Assembly (NCBI GenBank): GCA_964035545.1
Contig: OZ037771.1
Coordinates: 10,889,480 to 10,953,479, forward strand
Source of the DNA: Bugula neritina
Lineage: Eukaryota; Bryozoa; Gymnolaemata; Cheilostomatida; Bugulidae
Length of the DNA stretch: 64,000 bases
Direction: 5' to 3'
Each line of letters opens with the position of its first letter. The stretch's first letter is position 1. This document shows, in pieces, positions 39,501 to 50,168 of the stretch. A program made the translations under genes and the position numbers. The notes beneath the pieces were generated by a model that did not search any database, was not told the origin of the DNA, and saw only the letters and a list, made by a program, of their open reading frames with translations.

Positions 39501-41552
39501 CGTTTTTAACTGATCGGATCTTAGCCAGTTACATGAGCAGGCTTTCACCCTATCACTTTTTTAACTTACCGACAATGAAAAACTTTTTCCTTTCACCAAA
39601 CAGTTCTTCCAATAATTTTGTCATTATTCAGTTCTACAGCGGCCTTTTTGTTTAGGAAATTATTCAGTATAGTGTCTCTATATATGTTATTTTTATGTCA
39701 TCCAACATACTGCCTTTCTCCTACCCAGTTGACAAACCTTTTCACATCTGCTATTGGGTGAAGTGCAAAATGTGTTGTCATAAATTTCTTGTTTTTCTGC
39801 AAATGTCTCTTTCAGCTTATTAACTGTATAACACACTGGGCTGTAACTGATATGTATTATTTCCTCTTACCACATTCCATTCATTTAATTTTGAGTCAAG
39901 AAAGTTTTTATTTATTTATAGTAGGTACTCTTTCCTGAGTAGGATCACAGGATCACGGTGGTGAAAGGTGACTACCACTCTTACCTGATCTTGTTTAATT
40001 CTTCTATTGCCATTATATCTGTCTCTAGAACTCTAGTGTATTTATACAACTCCTCAATGAGGTCTTAAATTACCTGCTTATCAGGCAAACCTGTGCGATT
40101 GATTTTCTTCTATTTATCTATACTTAGTGTAGCACACTTTGCAATCCAAATTTTATTTCAATATCTCCATTGAAGATCCTGGCAGTGTTTGTTAGGTTTC
40201 AATTCATAACTTGGATCATCTATAAAGCTTTGAGTCACCTATCTCTATTTTGCCCTGTTTCGGTAGCAGGATCTATAAAGCTTTGAGTCACCCATTAATA
40301 GGATATGGTTTACTTTCATACACACTTTCCTGTACATTATTGCCTTCTCAAGCATGAGATGATCTTCTGTGCGTTTTGTCTTTTAACGCATCCTTTTTGC
40401 TCATCTTGAATGACATTTTGACATCAGTAATTCACAGTGGCCTTTATATTTATTTTATATGCAAATTATACACTCTAAGTTGTACTTTGAGTAAAAATTT
40501 AGCAGTCATTGTGGGCTTACCAAAAGAATTATATTTGTTCGATGTATAACATATTATTTAGTTTGATTCACCCCTGTGACAAGTTCAGCTTATTTTCAAA
40601 CAGCAAAATGTTCTTAGTCTTTGTAATCCCACTGTATAGCAAGCATTTATAAGCAAATTCTACAGCTCAATAGCTAAAAAGGGCATAAAAATTGGAAACA
40701 TATTTTGAAATAGCTTTCTATTTGATTTATTGATTATGATTAACAACAAAATAAACATTCGTATTTGACTATCATAATTCACTATCTATAGACACAAAAG
40801 TTAAACTAAAAGTATATTGTACGAACTTTAGCATGTTTTTCATTCTATAGTAAAAACTAAATAATGTAAAATAACTATAAGTATAAGCATTAGTATAACT
40901 ATAAATAACTATTCACCTGCCCCTTGGGTCCGGTTTCAGTGAATCTTTTTTAAAAGATTTGATTAACTTATTACTAAATAAGAATAGTAATACATCAAGT
41001 ATAACTAAAATTGATGCCAAATAACTAATACTTGAAGTTAGTAGTAATAGTAATAGCTACTAATAAGTGATACTAATACTAATAGTAATACTGAAAAGTA
41101 AAATAATATTATTAGGAATAACCATTGGCTTTCTAAAGGGCCTGCACATACTGTTTATTGGTTAAGTTTTAGTCTTAATTTTTAACCTTCAAGTTCAATG
41201 TATGACAACTCGCATGATTGTGAGATTTGACTTAGAGTTTAACTTTAAGTTTACTCTATCACTATGATGATAGGCTATCAGTATCATTGATATGACAATA
41301 GTTATTTACCTAATGCCATTGTGATTACCATGATCACAAGGATTGTGTATCAGTATTATAATTTTCGAATGATTGTCACAGTTACTGCACCTCAACTTGA
41401 ACTTGCAACTTAAATTAAAATTTCAAAACATAGTAAATGATAGTTTCAGTTTGACTTCAACTTGGAGTCAGTTAGTAACTTACAGCATGAGAGCCATCCT
41501 TGTAACGATAGAAGAGCTGTGGCCCAGATGTGAACATCCAAACAAACGCCAT
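29107..41552 (-). CDS. ABHD16A: ABHD16A-like alpha/beta-hydrolase (phosphatidylserine lipase family)
   Basis: Fourteen exons join in phase to about 506 codons: 41552-41484, 38484-38428, 38243-38087, 37587-37440, 34251-34162, 33755-33682, 33062-33022, 32739-32638, 32394-32260, 31901-31758, 31619-31556, 30992-30875, 30419-30283, 29291-29107. The start, MAFVWMFTSGPQLFYRYKDG, matches the family N-terminus. Two hydrophobic segments follow (exon 3). The hydrolase core shows EGNAAFYE, LGWNHPGF, the nucleophile elbow SWSIGG (Ser320), LDATFDD and RRTQDE (Asp395). Ser and Asp are 75 residues apart, as for human S355 and D430. The family hydrolyses phosphatidylserine to lyso-PS at ER membranes. Oddities: aligned without gaps, the catalytic His (human H507) is Asn470, and the protein ends about 20 residues early, lacking the THC/PLP tail. 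Identity of the family is firm; activity is uncertain. Confidence 0.92.
29511..30275. repeat. 23-bp minisatellite, about 33 copies, filling the last ABHD16A-like intron
   Basis: The unit contains AGAGGATATCAACTAGTTAG; variable positions are AGAG/AGGG, GAGG/AAGG/GCAG and ATCA/TTAA. It includes the palindromes GATATC and AACTAGTT. It ends 8 bp from the 5' splice site (exon edge 30283) and fills most of intron 29292-30282. Confidence 0.96.
30452..30838. repeat. Trinucleotide repeat tract (13 CAG, then AGT-type units)
   Basis: Thirteen perfect CAG units at 30461-30499 are followed by about 340 bp of AGT/AGC/AAC-type triplets. This is the whole of a 455-bp ABHD16A-like intron (30420-30874). On the gene's sense strand it reads as CTG and ACT repeats ending about 40 bp from the acceptor. 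Long Leu/Val/Ala frames across it are artefacts. Confidence 0.96.
33553..33657. repeat. 37-bp direct repeat, three copies
   Basis: Three copies begin GCCACCACCTCAGATTGTAG (33553, 33590, 33627) and contain GGGGGAACA. They lie in an ABHD16A-like intron just downstream, in gene direction, of exon 33755-33682. Confidence 0.8.
34395..37261. mobile_element. 2.9 kb foldback-type element with about 900-bp terminal inverted repeats
   Basis: About 34395-35292 and 36366-37261 are nearly exact reverse complements. The outer ends are GAGGGGTTTCAGACATCC and its complement; the inner ends lie near CTTGCAAGCTG. Both outer ends are flanked by TA (34393-34394 and 37262-37263), consistent with a TA target duplication. 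The arms share matching short frames on opposite strands (beginning MYLCQNINLRKNE), which only mirror the repeat. A unique centre of about 1.07 kb carries a membrane-protein-like frame. It sits in the ABHD16A-like intron 34252-37439, where it should not change splicing. Confidence 0.8.
35339..36100 (-). pseudogene. Membrane-protein-like frame in the centre of the inverted-repeat element
   Basis: On the minus strand, 36100-35771 is open for 109 codons with several hydrophobic segments (TDLAILCTFCTYLSLG; YLTALLYFLCASILSFISF). A second piece, about 35470-35339, follows an acceptor-like TTTTTTAG and reads RQVSQIFNQTAKLLREALN to a stop. Order and content faintly recall the last helices and C-terminus of UbiA-type prenyltransferases such as UBIAD1 (GDLIIL..., then RQ...FN...TAKL). 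The Asp-rich motif expected in between is not recognisable, so if the relation is real this is a decayed or captured fragment. Low confidence. Confidence 0.3.
39000..40350 (-). pseudogene. Decayed LINE-like fragment in the first ABHD16A-like intron
   Basis: Read on the minus strand, the region gives broken protein-like text including KKCQICSSSDETL, SGCETLAKGD and VTTKEDLDNIGIWHMNPPAL, separated by stops. The Cys-x2-Cys...SGC pattern resembles the region C-terminal to the reverse transcriptase in many animal LINE elements. A short direct duplication (ATCTATAAAGCTTTGAGTCA near 40217 and 40271) lies inside. Assignment to LINE is inference. Confidence 0.35.
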
Positions 41553-42105
41553 GTTAAAAATATCTATTAGAAAACCTTAGATTATGATATCTCGGTGACA
41601 ACAGCTGTTGCCTGAGAACAGAAAATTTAAATTAATAAATTTTTTAAAGGAGCACCGGAAACATAAACCGAATTCCTAAAATGTTGCAAAACTTATTTGG
41701 AAGAGTTTTCACACCTAACTGAAAGTACAGTTTCAAAACTAAGTGCAAGTTGAAGGTCATACTATACAGCAATTGGGTTTTTTGAGCGCCTGTACTTGTA
41801 GCCCAAGGTTTGCATAAAACTAAAAGCAAAAGAAAGGACAAATAACTGGCAATTACGTTATAAATATATAGATGAATCATTTCTTGTGACGATGTTTAGC
41901 TAAGAAACAAAATAAATATAAATATATGGAAATTAGTGATAATGGTTATTACCATTACTATTACTATTAGTATTACTATTACAGTATTAGTATTAGAAAA
42001 CATCAATTTCAAATCCAATGCAATTTCAATTTGTCCAATGACCAATATTAAGTCTTAGAGTTAGTCTAATAGTAATACTAGTAGTAGTACTAGTGCTATT
42101 ACTAT

Positions 42106-42161
<56 letters not shown>

Positions 42162-43407
42162 GTACTACTACTACTAGTAGTAGTAGTAGTAGTAGTAGTA
42201 GTACTAGTAGTAGTACTAATGCTATTACTATAACTATTACTATTAGTATTACTATTAGTATTGGTAATACTAATAGGCCTACTAATAGTAATACTAATAG
42301 TAATAGTCTAGTACTAATACTAATAGTAATAGTAATAGGAATACTAATAGTAATAGTTATAGTAATACTTATACTAAGTCTAATGGTAATAGTAATAGTA
42401 ATAGACTAATACTAATACTTTTTCATTTTCATGTGGATAATCACAATGATTATCATAAAGTGTAACTTGGAAGCACCATGATTATTAAACACACACAGCT
42501 GCACAGTTGCACCTACCCCAACTTTTTGTGATTTTAGAATGCTCTGCTTTCAGTATTGTAGTTATTATTATAGTACTTACAATATACAGTATGATAATCT
42601 AGATATTTTCATTTTGTTATACTCATACTGATTCTGATAGTGACAGTTTTAGTTTACCTTGCTAATTTGCAAACATGTTGATAGTGTAAATAATATTTTT
42701 ATATAAAAGAGAATACTGTTCTTCAACACATAAATGTTCAAAATTTGGAAGAATTCTTACTACCATACAATTGGTGTCAACCAGGTTGCTGTTAGAAAGA
42801 AATATCAAGCACTGTAAGTGTAAGCTAATTTGTGTAGTTTTGGTTTGGGACTAAGCTCAAGTCAGTAGTTACTGATTATTAATTATTCCAGTTAACTATG
42901 TAGTACACTACTATGCCTGGAATTGAATTAACTTATTCAGTTTCAGCGCCTGTGATCTAAGCCAAACTTGGTTTTATTAATTCCAGTAAATATGATATTT
43001 GATTGTAATTGTACAGTACATGTACTGTATGTTTTATACTTAGTTTTGTTAGTGTTGCAGCTACTACCTGCCTTGGTTTGCATTACAAAAATAATGCAAT
43101 TGATTATGTCTATGCCCATTAGGTGATCATTGGATCAGTTTGTGTTAACTGTTATCTTTTGCAATCATTATACTAATAATATACCAATAGCATTAGAAAA
43201 TATTCAATATTTAAATCATTAAAATGAATATATTTACCTCTAGCATTACAGCTTATACTGATACCATTTCTCAATTGTAATAATTTTTCTTAAGCCAAGT
43301 CTCTAATTGAACTTGAAGTCATTGAAAATATTTCCATGATTGTGATCGTGTAATTAGTTTTTTGTAGTCTGGGTTATATTAATTTTTCTTGTTATAACTT
43401 TCCTGTT
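41553..43407. other. Region upstream of the ABHD16A-like gene, repeat-rich
   Basis: About 1.9 kb that should contain the ABHD16A-like promoter. From about 41935 to 42420 it is dominated by TAA/TAC/ACT/AGT triplets. From there to the 29-bp satellite it is plain AT-rich sequence with no recognisable exon. Confidence 0.6.
41935..42420. repeat. Triplet repeat region with an (ACT)n/(AGT)n inverted tract
   Basis: About 19 ACT units (42104-42161) are followed by AGT, more ACT units and then about nine AGT units (42174-42202). ACT and AGT are reverse complements, so this forms a long self-complementary stretch. The flanks are degenerate ATTACT and TAATAG-type units. Confidence 0.93.
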
Positions 43408-45615
43408 ATAATACCGCCACACCATTTATATAGTCTTATATACTGCCACACCATTTATATAGTCTTATATACTGCCACACTATTTATATAGTCTTATATA
43501 CTGCCACACTATTTATATAGTCTTATATACTGCCACACTATTTATATAGTCTTATATACTGCCACACCATTTATATATTCTTATATACTGCCACACTATT
43601 TATATAGTCTTATATACTGCCACACTATTTATATAGTCTTATATACTGCCACACTATTTATATAGTCTTATATACTGCCACACCATTTATCTAGTCTTAT
43701 ATACTGCCACACCATTTATATAGTCTTATATACTGCTGCACCATTTATATATTCTTATATACTGCCACACCATTTATATAGTCTTATATACTGCCACACT
43801 ATTTATATAGTCTTATATACTGCCACACTATTTATATAGTCTTATATACTGCCACACCATTTATATAGTCTTATATACTGCCACACCATTTATATATTCT
43901 TATATACTGCCACACCATTTATATAGTCTTATATACTGCCACACCATTTATATAGTCTTATATACTGCCACACCATTTATATAGTCTTATATACTGCCAC
44001 ACCATTTATATAGTCTTATATACTGCCACACCATTTATATAGTCTTATATACTGCCACACCATTTATATAGTCTTATATACTGCCACACTATTTATATAG
44101 TCTTATATACTGCCACACCATTTATATAGTCTTATATACTGCCACACCATTTATATAGTCTTATATACTGCCACACCATTTATATATTCTTATATACTGC
44201 CACACCATTTATATAGTCTTATATACTGCCACACCATTTATATAGTCTTATATACTGCCACACCATTTATATAGTCTTATATACTGCCACACCATTTATA
44301 TAGTCTTATATACTGCCACACCATTTATATAGTCTTATATACTGCCACACCATTTATATAGTCTTATATACTGCCACACCATTTATATAGTCTTATATAC
44401 TGCCACACTATTTATATATTCTTATATACTGCCACACCATTTATATAGTCTTATATACTGCCACACTATTTATATAGTCTTATATACTGCCACACCATTT
44501 ATATAGTCTTATATACTGCCACACCATTTATATAGTCTTATATACTGCCACACTATTTATATAGTCTTATATACTGCCACACCATTTATATAGTCTTATA
44601 TACTGCCACACCATTTATATAGTCTTATATACTGCCACACCATTTATATAGTCTTATATACTGCCACACTATTTATATATTCTTATATACTGCCACACCA
44701 TTTATATAGTCTTATATACTGCCACACTATTTATATAGTCTTATATACTGCCACACCATTTATATAGTCTTATATACTGCCACACCATTTATATAGTCTT
44801 ATATACTGCCACACTATTTATATAGTCTTATATACTGCCACACCATTTATATATTCTTATATACTGCCACACCATTTATATATTCTTATATACTGCCACA
44901 CTATTTATATAGTCTTATATACTGCCACACTATTTATATAGTCTTATATACTGCCACACCATTTATATAGTCTTATATACTGCCACACTATTTATATAGT
45001 CTTATATACTGCCACACTATTTATATAGTCTTATATACTGCCACACCATTTATATAGTCTTATATACTGCCACACCATTTATATATTCTTATATACTGCC
45101 ACACCATTTATATAGTCTTATATACTGCCACACCATTTATATAGTCTTATATACTGCCACACCATTTATATAGTCTTATATACTGCCACACCATTTATAT
45201 AGTCTTATATACTGCCACACCATTTATATAGTCTTATATACTGCCACACTATTTATATAGTCTTATATACTGCCACACTATTTATATAGTCTTATATACT
45301 GCCACACCATTTATATAGTCTTATATACTGCCGCACCATTTATATAGTCTTATATACTGCTGCACCATTTATATATTCTTATATACTGCCACACCATTTA
45401 TATAGTCTTATATACTGCCACACCATTTATATAGTCTTATGTACTGCCACACCATTTATATATTCTTATATACTGCCACACCATTTATATAGTCTTATAT
45501 ACTGCCACACCATTTATATAGTTTTATATACTGCCACACTATTTATATAGTCTTATATACTGCCACACTATTTATATATTCTTATATACTGCCACACCAT
45601 TTATATAGTCTTATA
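43408..45615. repeat. 29-bp satellite array, left block, about 76 copies
   Basis: Unit: ACTGCCACACCATT then TATATAGTCTTATAT. Two common point variants (CACC/CACT and AGTCT/ATTCT) are scattered through the array, plus rare CTGCTGCACC and CTGCCGCACC forms. The period of 29 holds without drift. The block ends at the 5' LTR of the Gypsy element and resumes beyond the 3' LTR. Confidence 0.98.
45612..45615. other. Left copy of the 4-bp target site duplication (TATA)
   Basis: TATA directly before the 5' LTR is repeated at 50169-50172 after the 3' LTR. Removing the element and one copy restores an intact satellite unit (CTTATATACTGCC), which proves the insertion boundaries. Confidence 0.9.
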
Positions 45616-45819
45616 TGTAATGTTTTGAATGTGTGCTGCATGCAATGGTGTTGTTTATTATTACTGCATGAATCAGATAGTGTTTGGCAACTGTATGATG
45701 TCATATTCTGTATATATATAAGATGAAGATTTACAAATATAAGTTAGTTTTAGCCCTCAACCGAGTGTAGTCTCTACAGCATAAATATATAATAACTGCA
45801 AATTAACACAACATAAAAT
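45616..45819 (+). repeat. 5' LTR (204 bp)
   Basis: Starts TGTAATGTTTTGAATG and ends AACACAACATAAAAT. It contains a TATA box (CTGTATATATATAAG near 45709-45723), probably the element's promoter. The end is AT rather than the usual CA. Confidence 0.93.
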
Positions 45820-45830
45820 TGGCGACGAGG
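45820..45830 (+). other. Primer binding site matching the 3' end of tRNA-Ser(GCU)
   Basis: TGGCGACGAGG directly follows the LTR. It is complementary to a tRNA 3' end reading CCTCGTCG-CCA, as in animal tRNA-Ser(GCU), a primer used by several Mag/SURL-like elements. Confidence 0.8.
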
Positions 45831-45862
45831 ATAATCTGATAGTGGCAGCTCGAGATTTCAAA

Positions 45863-48800
45863 ATGGCTACTGGATCTATACCGCAGTTTAGTGGGAAGAT
45901 AGAACATTATATGCAGAGGTTAGAGAGTTATTTTCTTATACACAAGACAGATGCTGACTTGAAGAAGCATGTACTGATTATGGGACTTTCAGAGAGTCAA
46001 TACGAAACTTTGACCGACTTGGTATCACCAGAGATGCCACAGGATGTTAGCTATGACAATCTAGTACAGCAGCTAAAGAGGCATTATGGTACAGTGACAA
46101 ATAAAATGGTTGAGAGGGCGAAGTTTAGAGAAGTCAAGAGATCACCGAATGAATCTGTGACAGACTTCGTGGCTAGACTGAGGGCACAAGCTAGATCATG
46201 TGAGTTTGGGAATGTGCTACATGATAATTTGCTTGAACAATTTAGAATAGGGGTGCAAAGTAAGACAATCAGAGAGAGGATAACTGCTATGGCAGCAGAA
46301 CAGCAATCCAAGCTTCAAGCAGTGATAGATGTTGCACTGCAAGTTGAAGTTGATGAAAAGATGGACAATGTCAAGTTAAACAGTGCACCAGAAAATGTTT
46401 CAGCCGTGAGAAATGGAAGGGTCAATAGTGGAGCAAGACCTAAGCATACAGAAAATAATAGCAAAAGTCAAGCTATTTGCTACAGGTGCTCTAGGACCGG
46501 ACATTTGGCGAGTAGTAACAGTTGTCCAGCGAAGGATAAAACGTGCAAGGACTGTGGCAGGAGAGGACATTTTGCCAAGTCGAAGTTCTGTAAAGGCACA
46601 ACAAAGCACCATACAGTGGCAAAAGTAGAGGAGATGAGCGAGGAAACGTTGTTCGCTGTGAAGGGAAAATCTGAAATACCAAAATGTGATGTGACCATTG
46701 TGGGTGAGAGTATTTTATTTCTAATTGACACAGGAGCTTGCAACAATATCATAGATTTGGCTGCCTATAACAGGATCAAGCACAAAGTTATGCTGCGGCC
46801 AATAAGCGAGGCTTTGTATGCTTATGGCAGTGACAAGCAATTAAACATGATTGGTTGTTTTGATACTGAAATGAAGTGTGCTGCATATATTGCTAAGGCT
46901 ACTGTGTATGTTTTTAATGGCTATGCTAAGTGCTTACTAAGTGGTAAAACAGCCACAGATTTACATCTCTTGTCTTTTGATAGTAATGTTTATAATGTAA
47001 GTGCTGAAGATCAGTGTGAAATTGTTAGACAATTTCCAGAAGTTTTTCAAGGTGTGGGAAAACTCAAAAGGGTGAAAGCAAAATTTCACGTTGATGAAAC
47101 AGTAACACCAGTTGCTCAGCCAGTGCGTAGGTTACCATTGGGGTTCAAAGATAAGGTGAAGCAAAAGCTAGATGATTTGTTAGCTAATGACATTATTGAG
47201 CCCGTTGCTGGAGTTGGTACGACATGGGTGAGTCCATTGGTGGTAGTTTTGAAAGATAATGGGGAAATTAGACAAACAGTTGACATGCGCCAGGCAAATA
47301 AGGCTATTTTGAGGGAAAGACACCCTATTCCAACTGTTAAAGAGATGCTAGCTAATTTAGAAGGGGCTCAAGTTTTTTCAAAGTTGGACTTGAGGCAAGG
47401 TTTTCACCAGGTGGAAATTGAGGAAAATTCAAGGCCTATTACAACTTTTATCACACCCTTTGGCTTGTTTAGATATAAAAGGCTAACGATGGGTACAAAT
47501 GCCAGCCCAGAGCAATTTCAGTATATCATACAGCAAGCATTAGCAGGTTTGGCAGGAGTCCAAAATATGGCTGATGATATTATTTTATTTGCATTAAACA
47601 AGCTAGAGCATGATGAGAGGTTGAAAGCATTACTTTTGAGACTCAAACAAGTAGGCTTGACACTGAATGCTAGCAAGTGTGAATTTAGAGTTAGCTCAGT
47701 GAAGTTCCTTGGCTTTATTATCTCAGGTAGCGGAATTTCAGCTGACCCAGAGAAAGTTAAATCAATAGTTGAATTTCAACCACCGAAAAATGCGACTGAT
47801 TGCAGGAGCTTCCTTGGCTTGGTAAATTTTGTGGGAAAATTTATTCCAGATTTAGCTAGTGTATCAGAGCCTATTAGGCAAGTCACTCGAAAGTCTGTTC
47901 AGTTCACTTGGGGTAAAGAACAGCAAGGTGCTTTTAACAAAATTAAAACTCTCATGGCCAATGCTAAGACGCTGGCTCATTTTGATTCAAAATTGAAAAC
48001 CAGTGTTGTGGTTGATGCTAGCCCATTTGCATTAGGAGCTGTTTTAGTGCAGGGAGATAGAGTGGTGGCATATGGACACCGCGGGTTGACAGATATTGAG
48101 CGTAGATATAGTCAAACAGAGAGGGAGGCTTTGGCAATAGTGTGGGCCTGTGAACATTTCATGATGTACTTGTTAGGCATTGAGTTCGAGCTAATAACAG
48201 ACCACAGACCCCTGGCATTTATATTTAATAATCCTAGCTCTAAGCCAGTTCCTAGGATAGAGAGGTGGTCATTACGCTTGCAGTCATTTAGGTTTACAGT
48301 GAAATATAAACCTGGTAAAGGAAACATAGCTGATCCACTCTCTAGGCTGTGTAATGTGATGAATCACAAAGTAAACAGTATTGCTACAGTAGCAGCAGAT
48401 GATTATGCTAGGCAGATTGTCAAAGAGGCAGTGCCAATAGCTATTAAATGGAAAGACTTGGTAGTTAAGTCTAGTTCATGCAAAGAAGTTCAAAATGTTC
48501 TAGAAGCATTAAAATCTAATGAAATGCAGAAATGTAGCAGATCGTACCAAGTTGTGGAGAATGAACTAAGTGAAATTGATGGCGTGTTACTCAGAGGTAG
48601 TAGGATAGTAATACCAGTTGCACTTAGAGAACATGTGCTGAAATTAGCACATGAAGGGCATCAGGGCATAGTGAAGACCAAACAAAGACTTAGGTCTAAA
48701 GTGTGGTGGCCTAAAATGGATGATGAGGTTGAGAAATTTTGCAGGAATTGTGCTGACTGTGTCAAAGTAAGTCAACCAAACCCACCAGAACCTTTGTCAA

Positions 48801-49705
48801 TGACTAAAATGCCAAGTAAGCCGTGGTCATTTTTGAGTGCTGACCTGCTTGGACCACTGCCAAATGGGCAGCATGTAATTGTTATGATTGATTATTATAG
48901 CAGATTTTTTGAGTGTGCATTTCTGAATAGCACTACAAGTGAAAAGGTAGTAGAATTCATGGATACAGTTTTCTCAAGATTTGGATTTTGTGAAGCAATC
49001 AGAACTGACAATGGGCCTCAATTTGTGTCAGGGGTTTTTCAAAATTATTTGGCAGAAAATAACATAAAATGGGTATCAACTACTCCGTTGTGGCCGCAGG
49101 CTAATGCTGAAGTAGAGCGGGTAAATAGAACACTTCTGAAATCATTGAAAATTGCTCACAGTAAAAGGGAGAATTTAGGTAGGGAGCTTAGAAAATTCTT
49201 GTTAGCCTACCGCTCAACACCTCACAGCAGTACAGGCATCGCTCCATATACTTTGTTATTTGGGAGGGTGATGAGAACTAAATTGCCTGATTTAGAGGGA
49301 GAGATAGATGACACAGTACATGAAAAGGCTAACATTAATGATGCTATGGCCAAGTTAAAATGCAAAGAATATGCAGATGCTAGACGTGGGGCTAGGGAAT
49401 CTGAAGTAGAAGTAGGGGATGAAGTTTTGTTGAGGGAGGAGGATAAAGGAAAATTAAGTTGCAACTTTGGCAATGATAGGCATGTAGTAACATCCAAACA
49501 GGGCTCCGATATTGTATGTGAAAACCCAAGCAATGGCAAGGTTACTAGGCGCAACTCGACTTTTGTCAAAGTTATCCCCAGAACACCTAGTTTAAATAAG
49601 AATGATTCACCTATGGGTGATGCCAACACCCAGCAAAGGCCTCAACGTGTTAGAAAACAACCTGATTGGTATGGGGATGTGGTAATTCATGCACTGGATG
49701 AGTAA
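45863..49705 (+). CDS. Gag-Pol polyprotein of the Gypsy element, single intact ORF
   Basis: 1,280 codons from the first ATG (CAAAATGG context). The frame is open from 45842, but no earlier ATG exists. Domains in order: Gag capsid-like region (about 10-180); two CCHC-type knuckles (CYRCSRTGH..., CKDCGRRGH..., about 205-250) with six rather than four residues before the last Cys; aspartic protease LIDTGA (Asp289); reverse transcriptase with the active-site pair in NMADDIILF (Asp571-Asp572); RNase H (VVVDASPFALGAVL, TDHRPL); and integrase with an HHCC zinc finger (HEGHQG at 930, then CRNCADC) and catalytic D994, D1049 and E1085 (35 residues between the last two). There is no stop or frameshift between Gag and Pol, so both come from one polyprotein. 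Key catalytic residues are present, so the element looks competent. Confidence 0.96.
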   Translation: MATGSIPQFSGKIEHYMQRLESYFLIHKTDADLKKHVLIMGLSESQYETLTDLVSPEMPQDVSYDNLVQQLKRHYGTVTNKMVERAKFREVKRSPNESVTDFVARLRAQARSCEFGNVLHDNLLEQFRIGVQSKTIRERITAMAAEQQSKLQAVIDVALQVEVDEKMDNVKLNSAPENVSAVRNGRVNSGARPKHTENNSKSQAICYRCSRTGHLASSNSCPAKDKTCKDCGRRGHFAKSKFCKGTTKHHTVAKVEEMSEETLFAVKGKSEIPKCDVTIVGESILFLIDTGACNNIIDLAAYNRIKHKVMLRPISEALYAYGSDKQLNMIGCFDTEMKCAAYIAKATVYVFNGYAKCLLSGKTATDLHLLSFDSNVYNVSAEDQCEIVRQFPEVFQGVGKLKRVKAKFHVDETVTPVAQPVRRLPLGFKDKVKQKLDDLLANDIIEPVAGVGTTWVSPLVVVLKDNGEIRQTVDMRQANKAILRERHPIPTVKEMLANLEGAQVFSKLDLRQGFHQVEIEENSRPITTFITPFGLFRYKRLTMGTNASPEQFQYIIQQALAGLAGVQNMADDIILFALNKLEHDERLKALLLRLKQVGLTLNASKCEFRVSSVKFLGFIISGSGISADPEKVKSIVEFQPPKNATDCRSFLGLVNFVGKFIPDLASVSEPIRQVTRKSVQFTWGKEQQGAFNKIKTLMANAKTLAHFDSKLKTSVVVDASPFALGAVLVQGDRVVAYGHRGLTDIERRYSQTEREALAIVWACEHFMMYLLGIEFELITDHRPLAFIFNNPSSKPVPRIERWSLRLQSFRFTVKYKPGKGNIADPLSRLCNVMNHKVNSIATVAADDYARQIVKEAVPIAIKWKDLVVKSSSCKEVQNVLEALKSNEMQKCSRSYQVVENELSEIDGVLLRGSRIVIPVALREHVLKLAHEGHQGIVKTKQRLRSKVWWPKMDDEVEKFCRNCADCVKVSQPNPPEPLSMTKMPSKPWSFLSADLLGPLPNGQHVIVMIDYYSRFFECAFLNSTTSEKVVEFMDTVFSRFGFCEAIRTDNGPQFVSGVFQNYLAENNIKWVSTTPLWPQANAEVERVNRTLLKSLKIAHSKRENLGRELRKFLLAYRSTPHSSTGIAPYTLLFGRVMRTKLPDLEGEIDDTVHEKANINDAMAKLKCKEYADARRGARESEVEVGDEVLLREEDKGKLSCNFGNDRHVVTSKQGSDIVCENPSNGKVTRRNSTFVKVIPRTPSLNKNDSPMGDANTQQRPQRVRKQPDWYGDVVIHALDE

Positions 49706-49949
49706 TATAAGATAATAATGAAATCTTTCAAATCCCAATTTGAGATTGCCACACCTTTTAGCAATATTTACTTATGATAGTCTAAATGCTGTTTGTTTTG
49801 TTAAAGCTACTATATTTGATGAGTAGCTAATTGTTTATGAATTGCTGTTTATTAGAAATTACTATTGCATGTCATTTTATCTAAACTTAGTCTAGAGCAC
49901 TTGTGAAACTAATTACTTTTAGATGTTATGGGTAACTAATTATCTTTTT

Positions 49950-49963
49950 GAAGAAAAGAAGGG
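49950..49963 (+). other. Polypurine tract
   Basis: GAAGAAAAGAAGGG, one base before the 3' LTR; the expected primer for plus-strand DNA synthesis. Confidence 0.8.
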
Positions 49964-49964
49964 T

Positions 49965-50168
49965 TGTAATGTTTTGAATGTGTGCTGCATGCAATGGTGT
50001 TGTTTATTATTACTGCATGAATCAGATAGTGTTTGGCAACTGTATGATGTCATATTCTGTATATATATAAGATGAAGATTTACAAATATAAGTTAGTTTT
50101 AGCCCTCAACCGAGTGTAGTCTCTACAGCATAAATATATAATAACTGCAAATTAACACAACATAAAAT
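49965..50168 (+). repeat. 3' LTR (204 bp)
   Basis: Same sequence as the 5' LTR at every base I compared. It is followed directly by TATA and the resumed satellite. Confidence 0.94.

Larger units (their letters stand above)
45616..50168 (+). mobile_element. Full-length Gypsy-type (Mag/SURL-like) LTR retrotransposon
   Basis: Order: 204-bp LTR, primer binding site, one long Gag-Pol frame, polypurine tract, 204-bp LTR. The two LTRs appear identical base for base, the ORF is intact and the element is flanked by a perfect TATA duplication. It is therefore a very recent insertion into the 29-bp satellite. Total length is 4,553 bp. No env frame is present. Confidence 0.96.

Noticed and set aside
49222-49629. 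135-codon antisense ORF in the Gypsy element, and similar ones at 46084-46752
   Set aside because: Shadows of the intact Gag-Pol frame; no independent motif.
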